Shown: positions 16,864 to 27,000 of the stretch, piece after piece | Numbering within the stretch: position 1 is the first letter of the stretch | Layout: every line of letters begins with the position of its first letter | DNA from: Paractinoplanes rishiriensis | GTDB lineage: Bacteria > Actinomycetota > Actinomycetes > Mycobacteriales > Micromonosporaceae | Direction: 5' to 3' | DNA: 64,000 nt | Assembly: GCF_016862375.1 (NCBI RefSeq) | Contig: NZ_BOMV01000078.1 | Location: 81,977 to 145,976 of the forward strand | The notes under the pieces: generated by a model | Told to the model about the DNA's origin: nothing | What the model saw: only the letters and a program-made list of their open reading frames with translations | Database searches by the model: none | Position numbers and translations under genes: made by a program

Positions 16864-19800
16864 GTGAGCCTGGGTCTACTCGATCGGCTGGACGGCCAGG
16901 TGCCGGCCCTGCTGGCCGAGGCGTTCGCGCGCAGCCCCGTGCCGAAAGCGGTCATCAGCCTCCGCACCGGGACACTCGGCCGGATCGTCGAGGCGAACGC
17001 GGCGTTCGGTGCCCTGGTCGGTCATCGCCGCGAGGAGATCGTCGGCGACTCGTGTCAGACGCTGGTCGCCGAGGAGGACCTGCCGGGACTGCTGGCGGAC
17101 ATGGATCTGCTGGCCGGCGGCACCACGCCGGCCGCGCCGCTGGAGCGGTCGCTGCTGTGCCAGGACGGATCGCGGGTGTGGGTGACCTGCCACGTCACGG
17201 TGGTGCGCGACGAGCACGGCGCGGCCTATGCGGTCGGTGAGATCGTGGAAAGTTCCCGAGGCGCGCCGCCGTCGAGCGAAGAACGGTTGTTCGACGCGTC
17301 GCCGATCGGGATGGCGCTGATCGGGCTGGACGCTTCCTGGCGACGGCTCAACCCGGCGCTGACCACCCTGCTCGGGTACGCCGAATCCGAGCTCGCCGGC
17401 CTGGACTGGCAGGCGCTGACCCACCCGGACGACGCCGGCGCCGGCGCCTCGCTGATGCGCGAGCTGCGCGCCGGCCAGCGGGACGGCTACGAGCTGCGGA
17501 AACGGCTGATCCGCAAGGACGGCCAGGTGGTCTGGTGCCGGCTCGCGGTCGCCCTGATCCGGGACGCCGCGGGCGCGCCCGAGCACCTGCTGGCCCAGTT
17601 CGTCGACGTCACCGCCGACCGGCACGAGCGGGAACTGCTGGACGTCACCTTCGACGCCACGTTCGAGGCGAACCCGACGGGCATGGCGATCGGTGACCGG
17701 TCCGGGCGGCTGCTGCGGGTCAACGCCGCGTACGCCGCCCTCGTCGGCCGGCGGGACGCGGTGTTCACATTCCCCAAGGACCTGGACACCGACCCGCACG
17801 CCGTGCGCCGGTACGAGGAGCGGTTCGTCCACCCGGAGGGCCGGGTGGTGTGGGGGCACGTCTGCGTCACCTCGATCGAGGGGCCGGACGGGGAACGCCA
17901 CCTGCTCGCCCAGGTCGAGGACATCACCGCCCGCAAGCGCGCCGAGCAGCACGCCGCCCGGGAGACCGCGCGGCTGCGTACCACCATCAGCATGCAGCGC
18001 GAGATCACCGGGGCCGCGCAGAACCGGGACGCCGTGCTGCGGCTGATGGCGCAGCGCACGCTGCGGGTACTGCCGGAGGGCGACACCTGCCTGGTCCAGA
18101 TGATCGACCGGGACGCCGGGGTGCTGCGCCCGGTCGCCGGCACCGGGCGGCTGGCGGCCCACAACGTGCCGCCGGCCCCGCTGACCGGGTCGCTGGCCGG
18201 GCTCGCGGTGTCCTCGGGCAGCACCATCGGCTGCGACGACACCGCGGTGGACCCGCGGTCCAGCAAGGCGATGAGCCGCGCGACCGGCACCCGCTCGCTG
18301 ATCGTCGCCCCGCTGCGCCGCGCCGACGGCACCGTCTTCGGCACCCTGTCGGTCGGGTCGGCCCGGCCGGCCGCCTTCGACGACGGCGACGAACAGCAGG
18401 TCACGCTGCTCGCGCACGCGCTGGCCGGCGCCCTTCAGCACGCCGGCGACGCGGCCCGCAACGCCGAACTGCTGGCCGGGGCCACCAGCGCGGTGCAGGC
18501 GCTGGAGGAGCAGCGCAAGACCACGCTGGCCACCATCGAGCAGGTACGCCGCAGCGAGCGCCGGTTCGTCTCGGTGTTCGGCAACAGCCCGGTCGCGATG
18601 ATCGTGGTGGGGCTGCACGGCGTCGACCGGGGGCGGATCTCGCTGGCCAACCCGGCGTTCTGGGACCTGCTCGGCTACTCCGCCGAGCGGGCGATCGGCC
18701 TGCACCTGGCCGACCTGACCGGGGAGACCACCCACAATCTCGAACGCGGGCTGGAAGCGATCGCCGCCGGCCGGAGCCGCGGCGGGCAGCGCGAAACCGT
18801 GCTGCGGCGCCGCGACGGCAGCCGGGGCACGGTGTCCGCGCACACCTCGGTGATCGCCGACGACGACGGCCCGGCCTCCGCGGTGATCCAACTGCTGGAC
18901 ATCACCGCGGCCCGGCACACCGCGGCCGACCTGGAACAGCTGCTGCGCGAGCGCACCGACACGCTGGCCGCCCTGCAGGTCAGCGAGACCCGCTTCCGGC
19001 TCACCTTCGACAACTCGCCGCTCGGCCTCTCGCTGGTCAGCCTCGCGCCGGAGAGCCAGGGCCGCTACCTGGCCACGAACCCGGCGATGACCCGGATCAC
19101 CGGCTATCCGGCCGCCGAACTGGCCGCTATGACCTACCGCGACCTGGTCCACCCCGACGACATCACGAACCTGCCGAACGCGGCGGCCCGCAGCGAGCAC
19201 CGCTACCGCCACCGGGACGGCCGGATCGTGTGGGTCGCGGTCAGCACCGCACCGGTGCACGACGACGCCGGCAAGCCGCTCTACCTGGTCAGCCAGGTGG
19301 AGGACATCACCGCCCGGCGAGCCGCCGAGGCCGAACTGCGCCGCCAGGCCCGGATGCTCGAACTCATCCCGGCCGCCGTGATCATCCGCGACCTGGACGG
19401 CGCGATCCGCTGGTGGAACCAGGCGGCGACCGACCTCTACGGGTGGTCGCTCGACGACGCCCGCGGCCGGAGCGCGCACCAGTTGCTGGACACCGTCTTC
19501 CCGGGCGGCACCACGGTGGACAGCCTCGGGGTCCTGGTGCAGAGGCACGGCCGGTGGGACGGCCAGCTCGAGCACCGCACCGCGACCGGGCGCCGGGTCA
19601 CCGTGCTGAGCCGGATGGTGCTGCACCACACCGACCACGATCCGCACATCCTGGAGATCAACGCGGACGTGACCGCGGCCCGCGCCGCCGAGCAGGCCCG
19701 CGCCGAGAGCGAGCAGCGGTTCCGGGCCCTGTTCGCCAACTCGGCGGCCGGCCAGCTCATCTGCACACCGGACGGCACGGTCATCGCGGCCAATGCGGCG

Positions 19801-20754
19801 TACGCCCGCCTGGTCGGCCGCCCGGCGGAACAACTCACCGGCCGGGTCGACACGGAACTGGTGGACGGGTTGTCCGCCGGCGAGGACTCGTACACCTGCG
19901 AGCGGCGCCTGCAGCGCGCCGACGACCGCTGGATCGACGTGGAGGCCACGGTCTCGCTGGTCCGCGACCCGGACGGCCGCCCCCAGCACATCATCGCGGT
20001 GCTCACCGACATCACCGACCGGCTGGTGGCCGAGCGTTCCCGCGACCACGCCGCGACCGAACTGGCCGACCGCAACGACCAGTTGGAGGCGGCCAACCAG
20101 CTCAAGCTCGACATCATGGGGATGCTCGGCCACGAGATCGGCAACCCGCTGTCGGCGGTACGCGGCTACGCCGAACTCCTCGACGACGACTGGCGGCAGC
20201 TCCAGGAGGGTCACCGGAGCCGGGCCATCTCGACGATCCACCGGCGGGCCGCCCAGCTCGACGACATCCTCAAGGACGTCCTCGCCATGGTCACCATCGA
20301 CGCCGGCAGCATCACCACCGACCCGCACGACGTGTCGGTGCGCGACGAGGTCGACTGGGTGCTGGCCGCCACCGGCAACGAGTCCGTACCGGTCTCGGGC
20401 GAGGGCATCCGCGCCTTCGTCGACCCCGGCCACCTCCAGCAGATGCTCACCAACCTGCTGTCCAACGCCGCCAAGTTCGCGGGCGGCGCCACCGCGATCC
20501 GGATCACCGCCGACGGCACCCGCGCCCGCATCGAGGTGGAGGACAGCGGTCCGGGCGTGCCCGAGGACTTCCGGCCCCGCCTGTTCGACCGCCTGAGCCG
20601 GGCCCAGCGCGACGCCGGCACGACCAGCGGCACCGGCCTGGGCCTCCACATTGTCCGCCGCCTCACGCACGCGAACCGGGCCGGCATCCGCCACGAGCCC
20701 AACCCGGCCGGCGGCGCCCGCTTCATCCTGGAGCTGTGTATAACCGCCTGGTGA
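16864..20754 (+). CDS. Multi-PAS/GAF sensor histidine kinase (7 PAS, 1 GAF)
   Basis: A 1296-residue cytoplasmic sensor with no membrane spans. Approximate order: PAS1 (22-130), PAS2 (140-255), PAS3 (265-365), GAF (380-525), short coiled linker, PAS4 (566-684), PAS5 (708-818), PAS6 (830-942), PAS7 (950-1055), HisKA (1080-1145) and HATPase_c (1186-1290). The phospho-acceptor is in MLGHEIGNPLSAVRGY (His near 1090). The N box LTNLLSNAAKF, G1 DSGPGVPE and G2 GTGLGLHIVRRL are intact, so it should be active. The repeated segment QVEDITARR is the usual PAC end. GTG start. No response regulator adjoins; the stop overlaps the possible GTG start of the MazG-like gene. Confidence 0.93.
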   Translation: MSLGLLDRLDGQVPALLAEAFARSPVPKAVISLRTGTLGRIVEANAAFGALVGHRREEIVGDSCQTLVAEEDLPGLLADMDLLAGGTTPAAPLERSLLCQDGSRVWVTCHVTVVRDEHGAAYAVGEIVESSRGAPPSSEERLFDASPIGMALIGLDASWRRLNPALTTLLGYAESELAGLDWQALTHPDDAGAGASLMRELRAGQRDGYELRKRLIRKDGQVVWCRLAVALIRDAAGAPEHLLAQFVDVTADRHERELLDVTFDATFEANPTGMAIGDRSGRLLRVNAAYAALVGRRDAVFTFPKDLDTDPHAVRRYEERFVHPEGRVVWGHVCVTSIEGPDGERHLLAQVEDITARKRAEQHAARETARLRTTISMQREITGAAQNRDAVLRLMAQRTLRVLPEGDTCLVQMIDRDAGVLRPVAGTGRLAAHNVPPAPLTGSLAGLAVSSGSTIGCDDTAVDPRSSKAMSRATGTRSLIVAPLRRADGTVFGTLSVGSARPAAFDDGDEQQVTLLAHALAGALQHAGDAARNAELLAGATSAVQALEEQRKTTLATIEQVRRSERRFVSVFGNSPVAMIVVGLHGVDRGRISLANPAFWDLLGYSAERAIGLHLADLTGETTHNLERGLEAIAAGRSRGGQRETVLRRRDGSRGTVSAHTSVIADDDGPASAVIQLLDITAARHTAADLEQLLRERTDTLAALQVSETRFRLTFDNSPLGLSLVSLAPESQGRYLATNPAMTRITGYPAAELAAMTYRDLVHPDDITNLPNAAARSEHRYRHRDGRIVWVAVSTAPVHDDAGKPLYLVSQVEDITARRAAEAELRRQARMLELIPAAVIIRDLDGAIRWWNQAATDLYGWSLDDARGRSAHQLLDTVFPGGTTVDSLGVLVQRHGRWDGQLEHRTATGRRVTVLSRMVLHHTDHDPHILEINADVTAARAAEQARAESEQRFRALFANSAAGQLICTPDGTVIAANAAYARLVGRPAEQLTGRVDTELVDGLSAGEDSYTCERRLQRADDRWIDVEATVSLVRDPDGRPQHIIAVLTDITDRLVAERSRDHAATELADRNDQLEAANQLKLDIMGMLGHEIGNPLSAVRGYAELLDDDWRQLQEGHRSRAISTIHRRAAQLDDILKDVLAMVTIDAGSITTDPHDVSVRDEVDWVLAATGNESVPVSGEGIRAFVDPGHLQQMLTNLLSNAAKFAGGATAIRITADGTRARIEVEDSGPGVPEDFRPRLFDRLSRAQRDAGTTSGTGLGLHIVRRLTHANRAGIRHEPNPAGGARFILELCITAW

Positions 20755-20756
20755 AC

Positions 20757-21080
20757 ATGAACGACTACCAGCAGGCGGCGCTGCGCACGGCCGCCCCGCG
20801 CGACAAGCACAACGAGCTGTTCCACCTGCTGCTGGGCCTGGTCGGCGAGACGGGCGAAATAGCCGAAAAGGCCAAGAAGATCGTACGCGACAAAGGCAGC
20901 GACTTCGCCCAGTGGGACGTCGGCGACATCACGAAGGAGCTGGGCGACACGCTCTGGTACGTGGCGGTGATCGCCGACTACTTCGACATCACCCTCGAGG
21001 ACGTGGCCGAGCTCAACATCGCCAAGCTGGCCGACCGCCGTCGACGAGGCGTCCTGGGCGGCAACGGCGACAATCGCTGA
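20757..21080 (+). CDS. MazG-like nucleotide pyrophosphohydrolase
   Basis: A 107-residue all-alpha NTP-PPase of the MazG/MazG-like superfamily, which cleaves non-canonical or stress-related NTPs to NMP and PPi. The metal-binding EExxE-type helix is GLVGETGEIAEKAKK, with the second acidic motif in DITKELGDTLWYVAVIAD. Start at the ATG at 20757; a GTG at 20751 would overlap the kinase stop (GTGA) and imply translational coupling. Its position after a large redox/ligand-type sensor kinase suggests a shared transcript. It has the compact single-domain size, not the long tandem MazG of E. coli. Confidence 0.9.
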   Translation: MNDYQQAALRTAAPRDKHNELFHLLLGLVGETGEIAEKAKKIVRDKGSDFAQWDVGDITKELGDTLWYVAVIADYFDITLEDVAELNIAKLADRRRRGVLGGNGDNR

Positions 21081-21164
21081 CCGCTTCGGCAGACCGCTCG
21101 GGCTTGCTCGCCTTAATCGGCGCCGGCACGGCAGGGTTGAGTCGCGGGTGGACGGCGGGGGTTT

Positions 21165-21180
21165 CCGAAAACATTTTCGG
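21165..21180. promoter_or_regulatory. Near-palindromic operator candidate upstream of GH127 operon (distal)
   Basis: CCGAAAACATTTTCGG, a 16-bp near-palindrome with one mismatched pair, centred 80 bp upstream of a perfect match to the same pattern. The CGAAA...TTTCG core is typical of actinobacterial LacI-type glycan repressors. Confidence 0.7.
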
Positions 21181-21244
21181 TAATTAGAGTCTGTCGATAA
21201 TCCATGGTCAAGTGCCAGCCTTCCGGTCCGGCGTTGCCGTGACC

Positions 21245-21260
21245 GCCGAAAATTTTCGGC
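21245..21260. promoter_or_regulatory. Perfect palindromic operator candidate upstream of GH127 (proximal)
   Basis: GCCGAAAATTTTCGGC, a perfect 16-bp palindrome ending 4 nt before the AGGAGG ribosome site (21265-21270) of the GH127 gene. Repressor bound here would block the transcription start region. It pairs with the distal site at 21165-21180. Confidence 0.75.
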
Positions 21261-21281
21261 TATCAGGAGGAGTAGGTTTTT

Positions 21282-24074
21282 ATGACAGGCTTTCGGGTCT
21301 CTCGCCGGCGCGTGCTGCAAGTCGGGGCGGCGGCCGCCGGATCGACCCTCATCGGCTCGACACCGGCAGGAGCAGCCGTGGCAGCGCCCACCACCGTCAA
21401 CGGACTGCCCGTGCCGGCCTCCTGGACCGCCGTGCCGTTCGACCTCGCCCAGGTCGACCTGCGGACCAGCATCTTCACCGAGAAGCGGGACCGGATGCTG
21501 GCGTACGCCCGCGCCTACCCGGCCGACCGCATCCTCAGCAACTTCCGGGCCACCGCGGGGCTGGACACCCGGGGTGCGCAGCCGCCCGGCGGGTGGGACG
21601 ACGCCACCGGCAACCTGCGCGGGCACTACAGCGGACACTTCCTGTCGTTGCTGGCTCAGGCCTATGCCGACACCGGCGAGGCCGCCCTCAAGACCAAGCT
21701 CGACTACCTCGTCACCGGGCTCAAGGAGTGCCAGGACGCGCTGAACGAGCAGGTCGGCGAGCCGGGCTCGGGAGCGCCGGCGGCCACCTGGTCGACCGGG
21801 CGGGTCGGTGGCGGCCTGGTGCTGACCGGCACGGGACAGTACGTGGGGCTGCCCGATGCGACCGTGGACGGTCTGCGCACGTTCAGCATCGCCCTGTGGG
21901 TCCGGCTGACGGAGTTGCGTACGTGGTCACGAGCCTTTGACTTTGGCACCGGCACCTCCGCCAACATGTTCCTGACCGTGGACGACGGCGGGGCACCGCG
22001 GTTCGCGATCACCACCAGCGGCAGCGGCGGCGAGCAGCGGGTGCGCGGCACCAGCCGGCTGCCGGTCGGGCAGTGGGTGCACCTCGCCGTCACGCTCGGC
22101 AACGGCAGCGCGACACTCTATGTGAACGGGGCGGTGGCCGGCACCAACAACGCCGTCACGCTCACCCCGGCCAGCCTGGGCGCGCCCAAGAACAACTGGA
22201 TCGGCCGGTCGCAGTACGGCGACGCCACGCTGGCCGGCTCGGTCGACGAGTTCCACCTGTACGACCGGGTGCTGACCGCCGCCGAGGTGGGCTCGCTGGC
22301 CGCGGCCGGCACCGGCACGCACGGCAACCTGGCCTGGTACCGGTTCGAGGACGGCACCGGCACCGCAGTCGCCGACTCGTCCGGCCGCTCCTGGCACGCG
22401 TCGGTGGTGACCGGCGAGGGCAACTCGTCCGGCCCGAGCCACCGGGGCTTCCTGGCCGCGTACCCGGAAACGCAGTTCATCAAGCTCGAGGCGTACACCA
22501 CCTACCCGGCCATCTGGGCGCCCTACTACACCTGCCACAAGATCATGCGTGGCCTGCTGGACGCGCACACGCTGGCCGGCAACGCGACCGCGCTCGAGGT
22601 GGTGCGCGGCATGGGCGAGTGGGTGCACAGCCGGCTCAGCCGCCTGCCCCGCGCGCAACTCGATCGCATGTGGTCGCTGTACATCGCCGGCGAGTACGGC
22701 GGCATGAACGAGGTGATGGCCGACCTCTACTCGCTGACCGGGGACGAACGGTTCATGGTGACCGCCCGCTGCTTCGACAACACGGCGCTGCTGGCGGCGT
22801 GCGCGGCCGGCACCGACACGCTCGACGGCAAGCACGCCAACCAGCACATCCCGCAGTTCCTCGGCTACCTGCGCATGTTCGAGCAGGCCGGCGGCGCCTC
22901 CTACCAGGCCGCGGCGGTCAACTTCTACGACATGGTGGTGCCGCATCGCACCTACGTGCACGGCGGCACCGGGCAGGGCGAGGTCTTCCGGGCCCGCGAC
23001 CGGATCGCCGGTTCCATCGTGAACACCACGAACGCCGAGACCTGCGCGGCGTACAACATGATCAAATTGGCCCGGAACCTGTTCTCGCACCGGCCCGACG
23101 CCCGGCTTTTCGACTATTACGAGCGGACGCTGGTCAACCAGATCCTGGCGTCCCGCCGGGACGCCGACAGCACCACCGACCCGCTGGTGACCTACATGGT
23201 GCCGGTCGGCCCGGGGGTGACCCGCGGTTACGGCAACATCGGCACCTGCTGTGGCGGGACCGGACTGGAAAACCACACCAAGTATCAGGACTCCATCTAC
23301 TTCCGGTCGGCCGACTCGTCGGTGCTGTACGTGAACCTGTACCTCCCGTCGACGCTGAACTGGACCCAGCGCGGGCTGACCGTCACGATGACCGGCGACT
23401 TCCCGCGGGCGCAGAGCACCACCCTGACGATCGGCGGTTCGGGCGAGCTCGACCTGCGGCTGCGCGTCCCGGTCTGGGCCGGCAGCGGCTTCACGGCCAC
23501 GGTCAACGGCCGCAGCCAGGTGCTCCAAGCGGCCGCCGAGGAGGGCTACGTGAGCCTCAACCGGGTCTGGCGGGACGGCGACCGGGTGGTCATCCGGTAT
23601 CCGTACACGCTCTATGTCGAACGCACACTCGACGATCCCACGCTCCAGGCATTGCGGTACGGGCCGGTCGCGCTGATCGGCAAGTCCTCGTCGACGAGCA
23701 ACCTGCCGGTGACGTTGTATCCCTCGCTGCCGCTGTCCGGTGACCTCACCGCGGTCGCCCGGCCGGCGACCCAGCCGCTGACGTTCACCGTCGGCAGCGT
23801 GACGTTCGCGCCCTTCTACCAGGGCGACACGCAGGCCTATCACACGTACTTCCGGCGCACCGAGCCGCGGATCGTGCTGACCGGCACCGACTCGGGCGTG
23901 GCCAACCGGGCCGACGCCACCGGGCGCACCTTCCTCGACGTGCTGTGGAGCCGCGCACCGTTCGCCGACCGCGCGCAGTTCCGCCAGGCGGTGTCCGAGG
24001 TGGCGGCCCAGTGGCAGTCGGCCGGCCTGCTGAGCGCCACCGAGGCGGCCACGGTGCGGGGAGCGGCCGGATGA
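21282..24074 (+). CDS. GH127-family (beta-L-arabinofuranosidase-type) glycosidase with inserted LamG domain, Tat-exported
   Basis: A 930-residue secreted enzyme with strong AGGAGG. A twin-arginine leader (SRRRVLQVG) predicts Tat export. The GH127 (DUF1680) barrel holds the zinc/cysteine site: Glu and Cys in NAETCAAYNM and the Cys pair in IGTCCGGTG, matching the Cys-nucleophile retaining mechanism of HypBA1-type arabinofuranosidases. Between the barrel segments ending LKECQDALNE (about 150) and starting FLAAYPETQFIKLEAY (about 392) lies a complete LamG/ConA-like jelly roll (FSIALWVRL, WVHLAVTLGNG, GSVDEFHLYDRVLTAAEV). Probable substrates are arabinose-capped plant glycans. The stop overlaps the next ATG (ATGA). 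Confidence 0.92.
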   Translation: MTGFRVSRRRVLQVGAAAAGSTLIGSTPAGAAVAAPTTVNGLPVPASWTAVPFDLAQVDLRTSIFTEKRDRMLAYARAYPADRILSNFRATAGLDTRGAQPPGGWDDATGNLRGHYSGHFLSLLAQAYADTGEAALKTKLDYLVTGLKECQDALNEQVGEPGSGAPAATWSTGRVGGGLVLTGTGQYVGLPDATVDGLRTFSIALWVRLTELRTWSRAFDFGTGTSANMFLTVDDGGAPRFAITTSGSGGEQRVRGTSRLPVGQWVHLAVTLGNGSATLYVNGAVAGTNNAVTLTPASLGAPKNNWIGRSQYGDATLAGSVDEFHLYDRVLTAAEVGSLAAAGTGTHGNLAWYRFEDGTGTAVADSSGRSWHASVVTGEGNSSGPSHRGFLAAYPETQFIKLEAYTTYPAIWAPYYTCHKIMRGLLDAHTLAGNATALEVVRGMGEWVHSRLSRLPRAQLDRMWSLYIAGEYGGMNEVMADLYSLTGDERFMVTARCFDNTALLAACAAGTDTLDGKHANQHIPQFLGYLRMFEQAGGASYQAAAVNFYDMVVPHRTYVHGGTGQGEVFRARDRIAGSIVNTTNAETCAAYNMIKLARNLFSHRPDARLFDYYERTLVNQILASRRDADSTTDPLVTYMVPVGPGVTRGYGNIGTCCGGTGLENHTKYQDSIYFRSADSSVLYVNLYLPSTLNWTQRGLTVTMTGDFPRAQSTTLTIGGSGELDLRLRVPVWAGSGFTATVNGRSQVLQAAAEEGYVSLNRVWRDGDRVVIRYPYTLYVERTLDDPTLQALRYGPVALIGKSSSTSNLPVTLYPSLPLSGDLTAVARPATQPLTFTVGSVTFAPFYQGDTQAYHTYFRRTEPRIVLTGTDSGVANRADATGRTFLDVLWSRAPFADRAQFRQAVSEVAAQWQSAGLLSATEAATVRGAAG

Positions 24075-27000
24075 GACGAATCGTCACCGCGGTGGCCGCC
24101 GGCGTGCTGGCCACCGCCTTCCTCGCCGTTCCGGCCCGGGCCGACCAGCCGATCGGCCTGCCGGTGTTCGCCGGCAGCGAGACGCCGGTGCCCGCCACCG
24201 GCGTGGCCTACCGGACCGGCTCGATGATGGACGCGATCTTCCGGCGCGATCTCCGGCAGGGTGCGGGGTCGGACACCGACCACGACTTCTGGATGGACCG
24301 GATGCTGGTGCGCACCGGGACCGCCGGCGACGCCGTGGCCGCCAACAGCGACGGCAACCGGTGGATGTTCAGCCGGGGCCGGGCCGCCTTCATGAAGACC
24401 CACGACCCGGCCGTGCTGGGTTTCGGCGGCGATCTCGCGTACATCGAGTCGATCGGCCGTGCCGGGTACGCGATCACCGCCCTCGACGGGGACGGCGCCG
24501 CGATCACGCTGACCGAGGACACCGCGGCCCGCAAGCAGACGCCGAGCTACTGGCGGTCCACGTTCACCGGCGCGGGGCTGTCGGTGGTGCAGACCAAGTA
24601 CATCACCGACGCGAACGTCGCGGTCACCCAGCTCGAGCTGCAGAACACCGGTGACCAGGCGCGCGAGGTGACGCTGACAGCCAAGTCGCAGTATGCCGCC
24701 ACGGTCGAGGGCGCCGAGCTGACCGGCACGATGATCGGGTTCAACCGGCTCACCACGCTGCGGCCGCGGTTCTCGGGTGACGGGTTCACGCCGGCCTCCG
24801 GCGAGTTGCGCTCCCCACGCACGATCCCGGCTGGTGCTAAGGTCCGCACCAAGCTGCAGCTGGGCCTGATCACCGATTCGCTCTCGGCCTACCAGCAGGT
24901 GCGCCGCAGCGGCCCGGCAGCCGCCTACACCCGGCACGTGACGGCCTACAACCGCTGGTGGGCCGAGAACATCCCGTACATCGACCTGCCCGAGGACAAC
25001 ATCGACAAGTCGCTGTACTACCGCTGGTGGCTGATGCGGTTCAACTTCCTCGACGCGGACATCCCGGGCAACGACTACCAGTTCCCCACCGCGATGGAGG
25101 GCGTGCTGGGCTACAACAACGCCATCGTGCTGACCTCGGGCATGTTCGTCGACGACCTCAAATACCTGCGGGACCCGAGTTACTCGTACGGGACCTGGGT
25201 GTCGGCCGGCGAGGTGGCTAAGAGCGGCAAGTACACCGACAACCCCGGCGACCCGGCGAACTGGTCCAACAGCTACACGCAGTACCTGACCGAGGCGGCG
25301 TGGCGCTCGTACCAGCTGCACGGCGGGCCGCCCGCGGTGGCCGAGTCGCTGGGCCGCTACGGCCAGCACGACGTCGAGGGCCTGCTGCGCGATTTCGACG
25401 GCAACGACAACGGCCTGATCGAGTACGACTGGGGCGCGATGACCGGCAACGACGCCGACGCGGTGTCGTTCCACTGGCGTCCCGGCGCGGCGATGGACCG
25501 CACCGAGAGCGCGTACCTCTACTCGAACGCTCGCGCGGCGGCGGCCGCTTATCGCACGGCCGGGAAGACCGCGCAGGCCGACGCGATGGATGCGCTGGCC
25601 GAGCGGGTGCGCAAGGCCGTGCTGGACGTGCTCTGGGATCCCGAGTCGAAGCTGCCGCTGCACCGGATCGCGGAGGGCGACCAGGCCCGGGTGCCGTGGA
25701 AAGAGATCAACAACTATTACCCGTACGCCGTCGGCCTGATGCCCCAGGATCCGGAGTACCGGGAGGCGCTGCGGTTGTGGGACGACCCTGCCGAGTACCC
25801 GATCTTCCCGTTCTTCACCGCGAACCAGAAGGACAAGGCGGCGGCGGCCGAGGCCGGCGAGCCGGGCAGCAACAACTTCTCGGTGATCAACTCGACGGTG
25901 ACGTTCCGGTTCCTGTCGTCGGTGCTGCGCAACTACCCGAGCCAGTACCTCTCGGCCGACTACTACAAGAAGCTGCTCTACTGGAACGCCTGGTCACACT
26001 TCCAGAGCGGGGACAACCGCTACCCCGACCAGAACGAGTTCTGGGCCGACGGCAGCCCCGACCCGCAGCGCATCGGCTACCGGTCGTGGATCCACCACAC
26101 CATCCTGGGCGCCACCAACTTCACGGTGATCGAGGACGTGGCCGGCCTGCGCCCGCGCAGTGACGCCAAGATCGAGCTGTCGCCGATCGACGTCGGCTGG
26201 GACCACTTCACGGTCAACAACGTCCGGTACCGCGACCGCGACCTCACGATCACCTGGGACAAGCCGGGTGACGGCAAGCGCCCGTACGGCACCGATGTTC
26301 CTGAGGGTTATTCGGTCTTCTTGGACGGCCGGCTCGCGGTCACGGTGGACTCGCTCAAGCCGATCGTCTTCGACCCCCGCACGGGCCGCTCCTCGCTGCC
26401 GGCCGGCGGCACGGTCACGGCCGCCTTCCGGAGCCACCTGGACGCACCGGTGGAGGTGTCCTACTCGGCACGCGATCGGGTCACCGACATTTTCGCCAAA
26501 GCCGGCAAAAACCTTCTATCCTCTCGTGATCATCTGCGCGCTGAAGCCAACGCCTCCTTCGCGGCGGCCAACCGCCCGGCCTCGGCCGCCGTCGACGGCT
26601 ACACCGGCAACGAACCCTTCTGGGGCACCGCCGGCTCGACCACGCCGACCGACACACTCGACCTCGACCTGGGCACACCGCGAACATTCGACGAGATCCG
26701 GGTGCACTTCTATCGCTCGTCGTCGACCGGCACGGTACCCGGCTACGCGGAACCGGCGCTCTACCAGCTCTCCTACGACGACAACGGCACCTGGCGCCCG
26801 ATCCCCGGCCAGCTGCGCACGCCCACGGTCCCGCGCGCGAATCTCAACGAGTCCGCGTTCCGGCCGGTCCGCGCGCAGAAGATCCGGCTCACCGTGCGCC
26901 ACCAGCCCGGCTTCAAAACCGGCGTCAAGGAGGTCGTGGTCCAGTCCACCGGGGATCGCGAGCAGGCACCACGCAATCAAAAACCAAGCATTGACGCGTA

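Noticed and set aside
16876..20694. 1272-codon open frame opposite the PAS kinase
   Set aside because: Antisense shadow; composition is unlike a protein and it lies fully within a well-supported gene.
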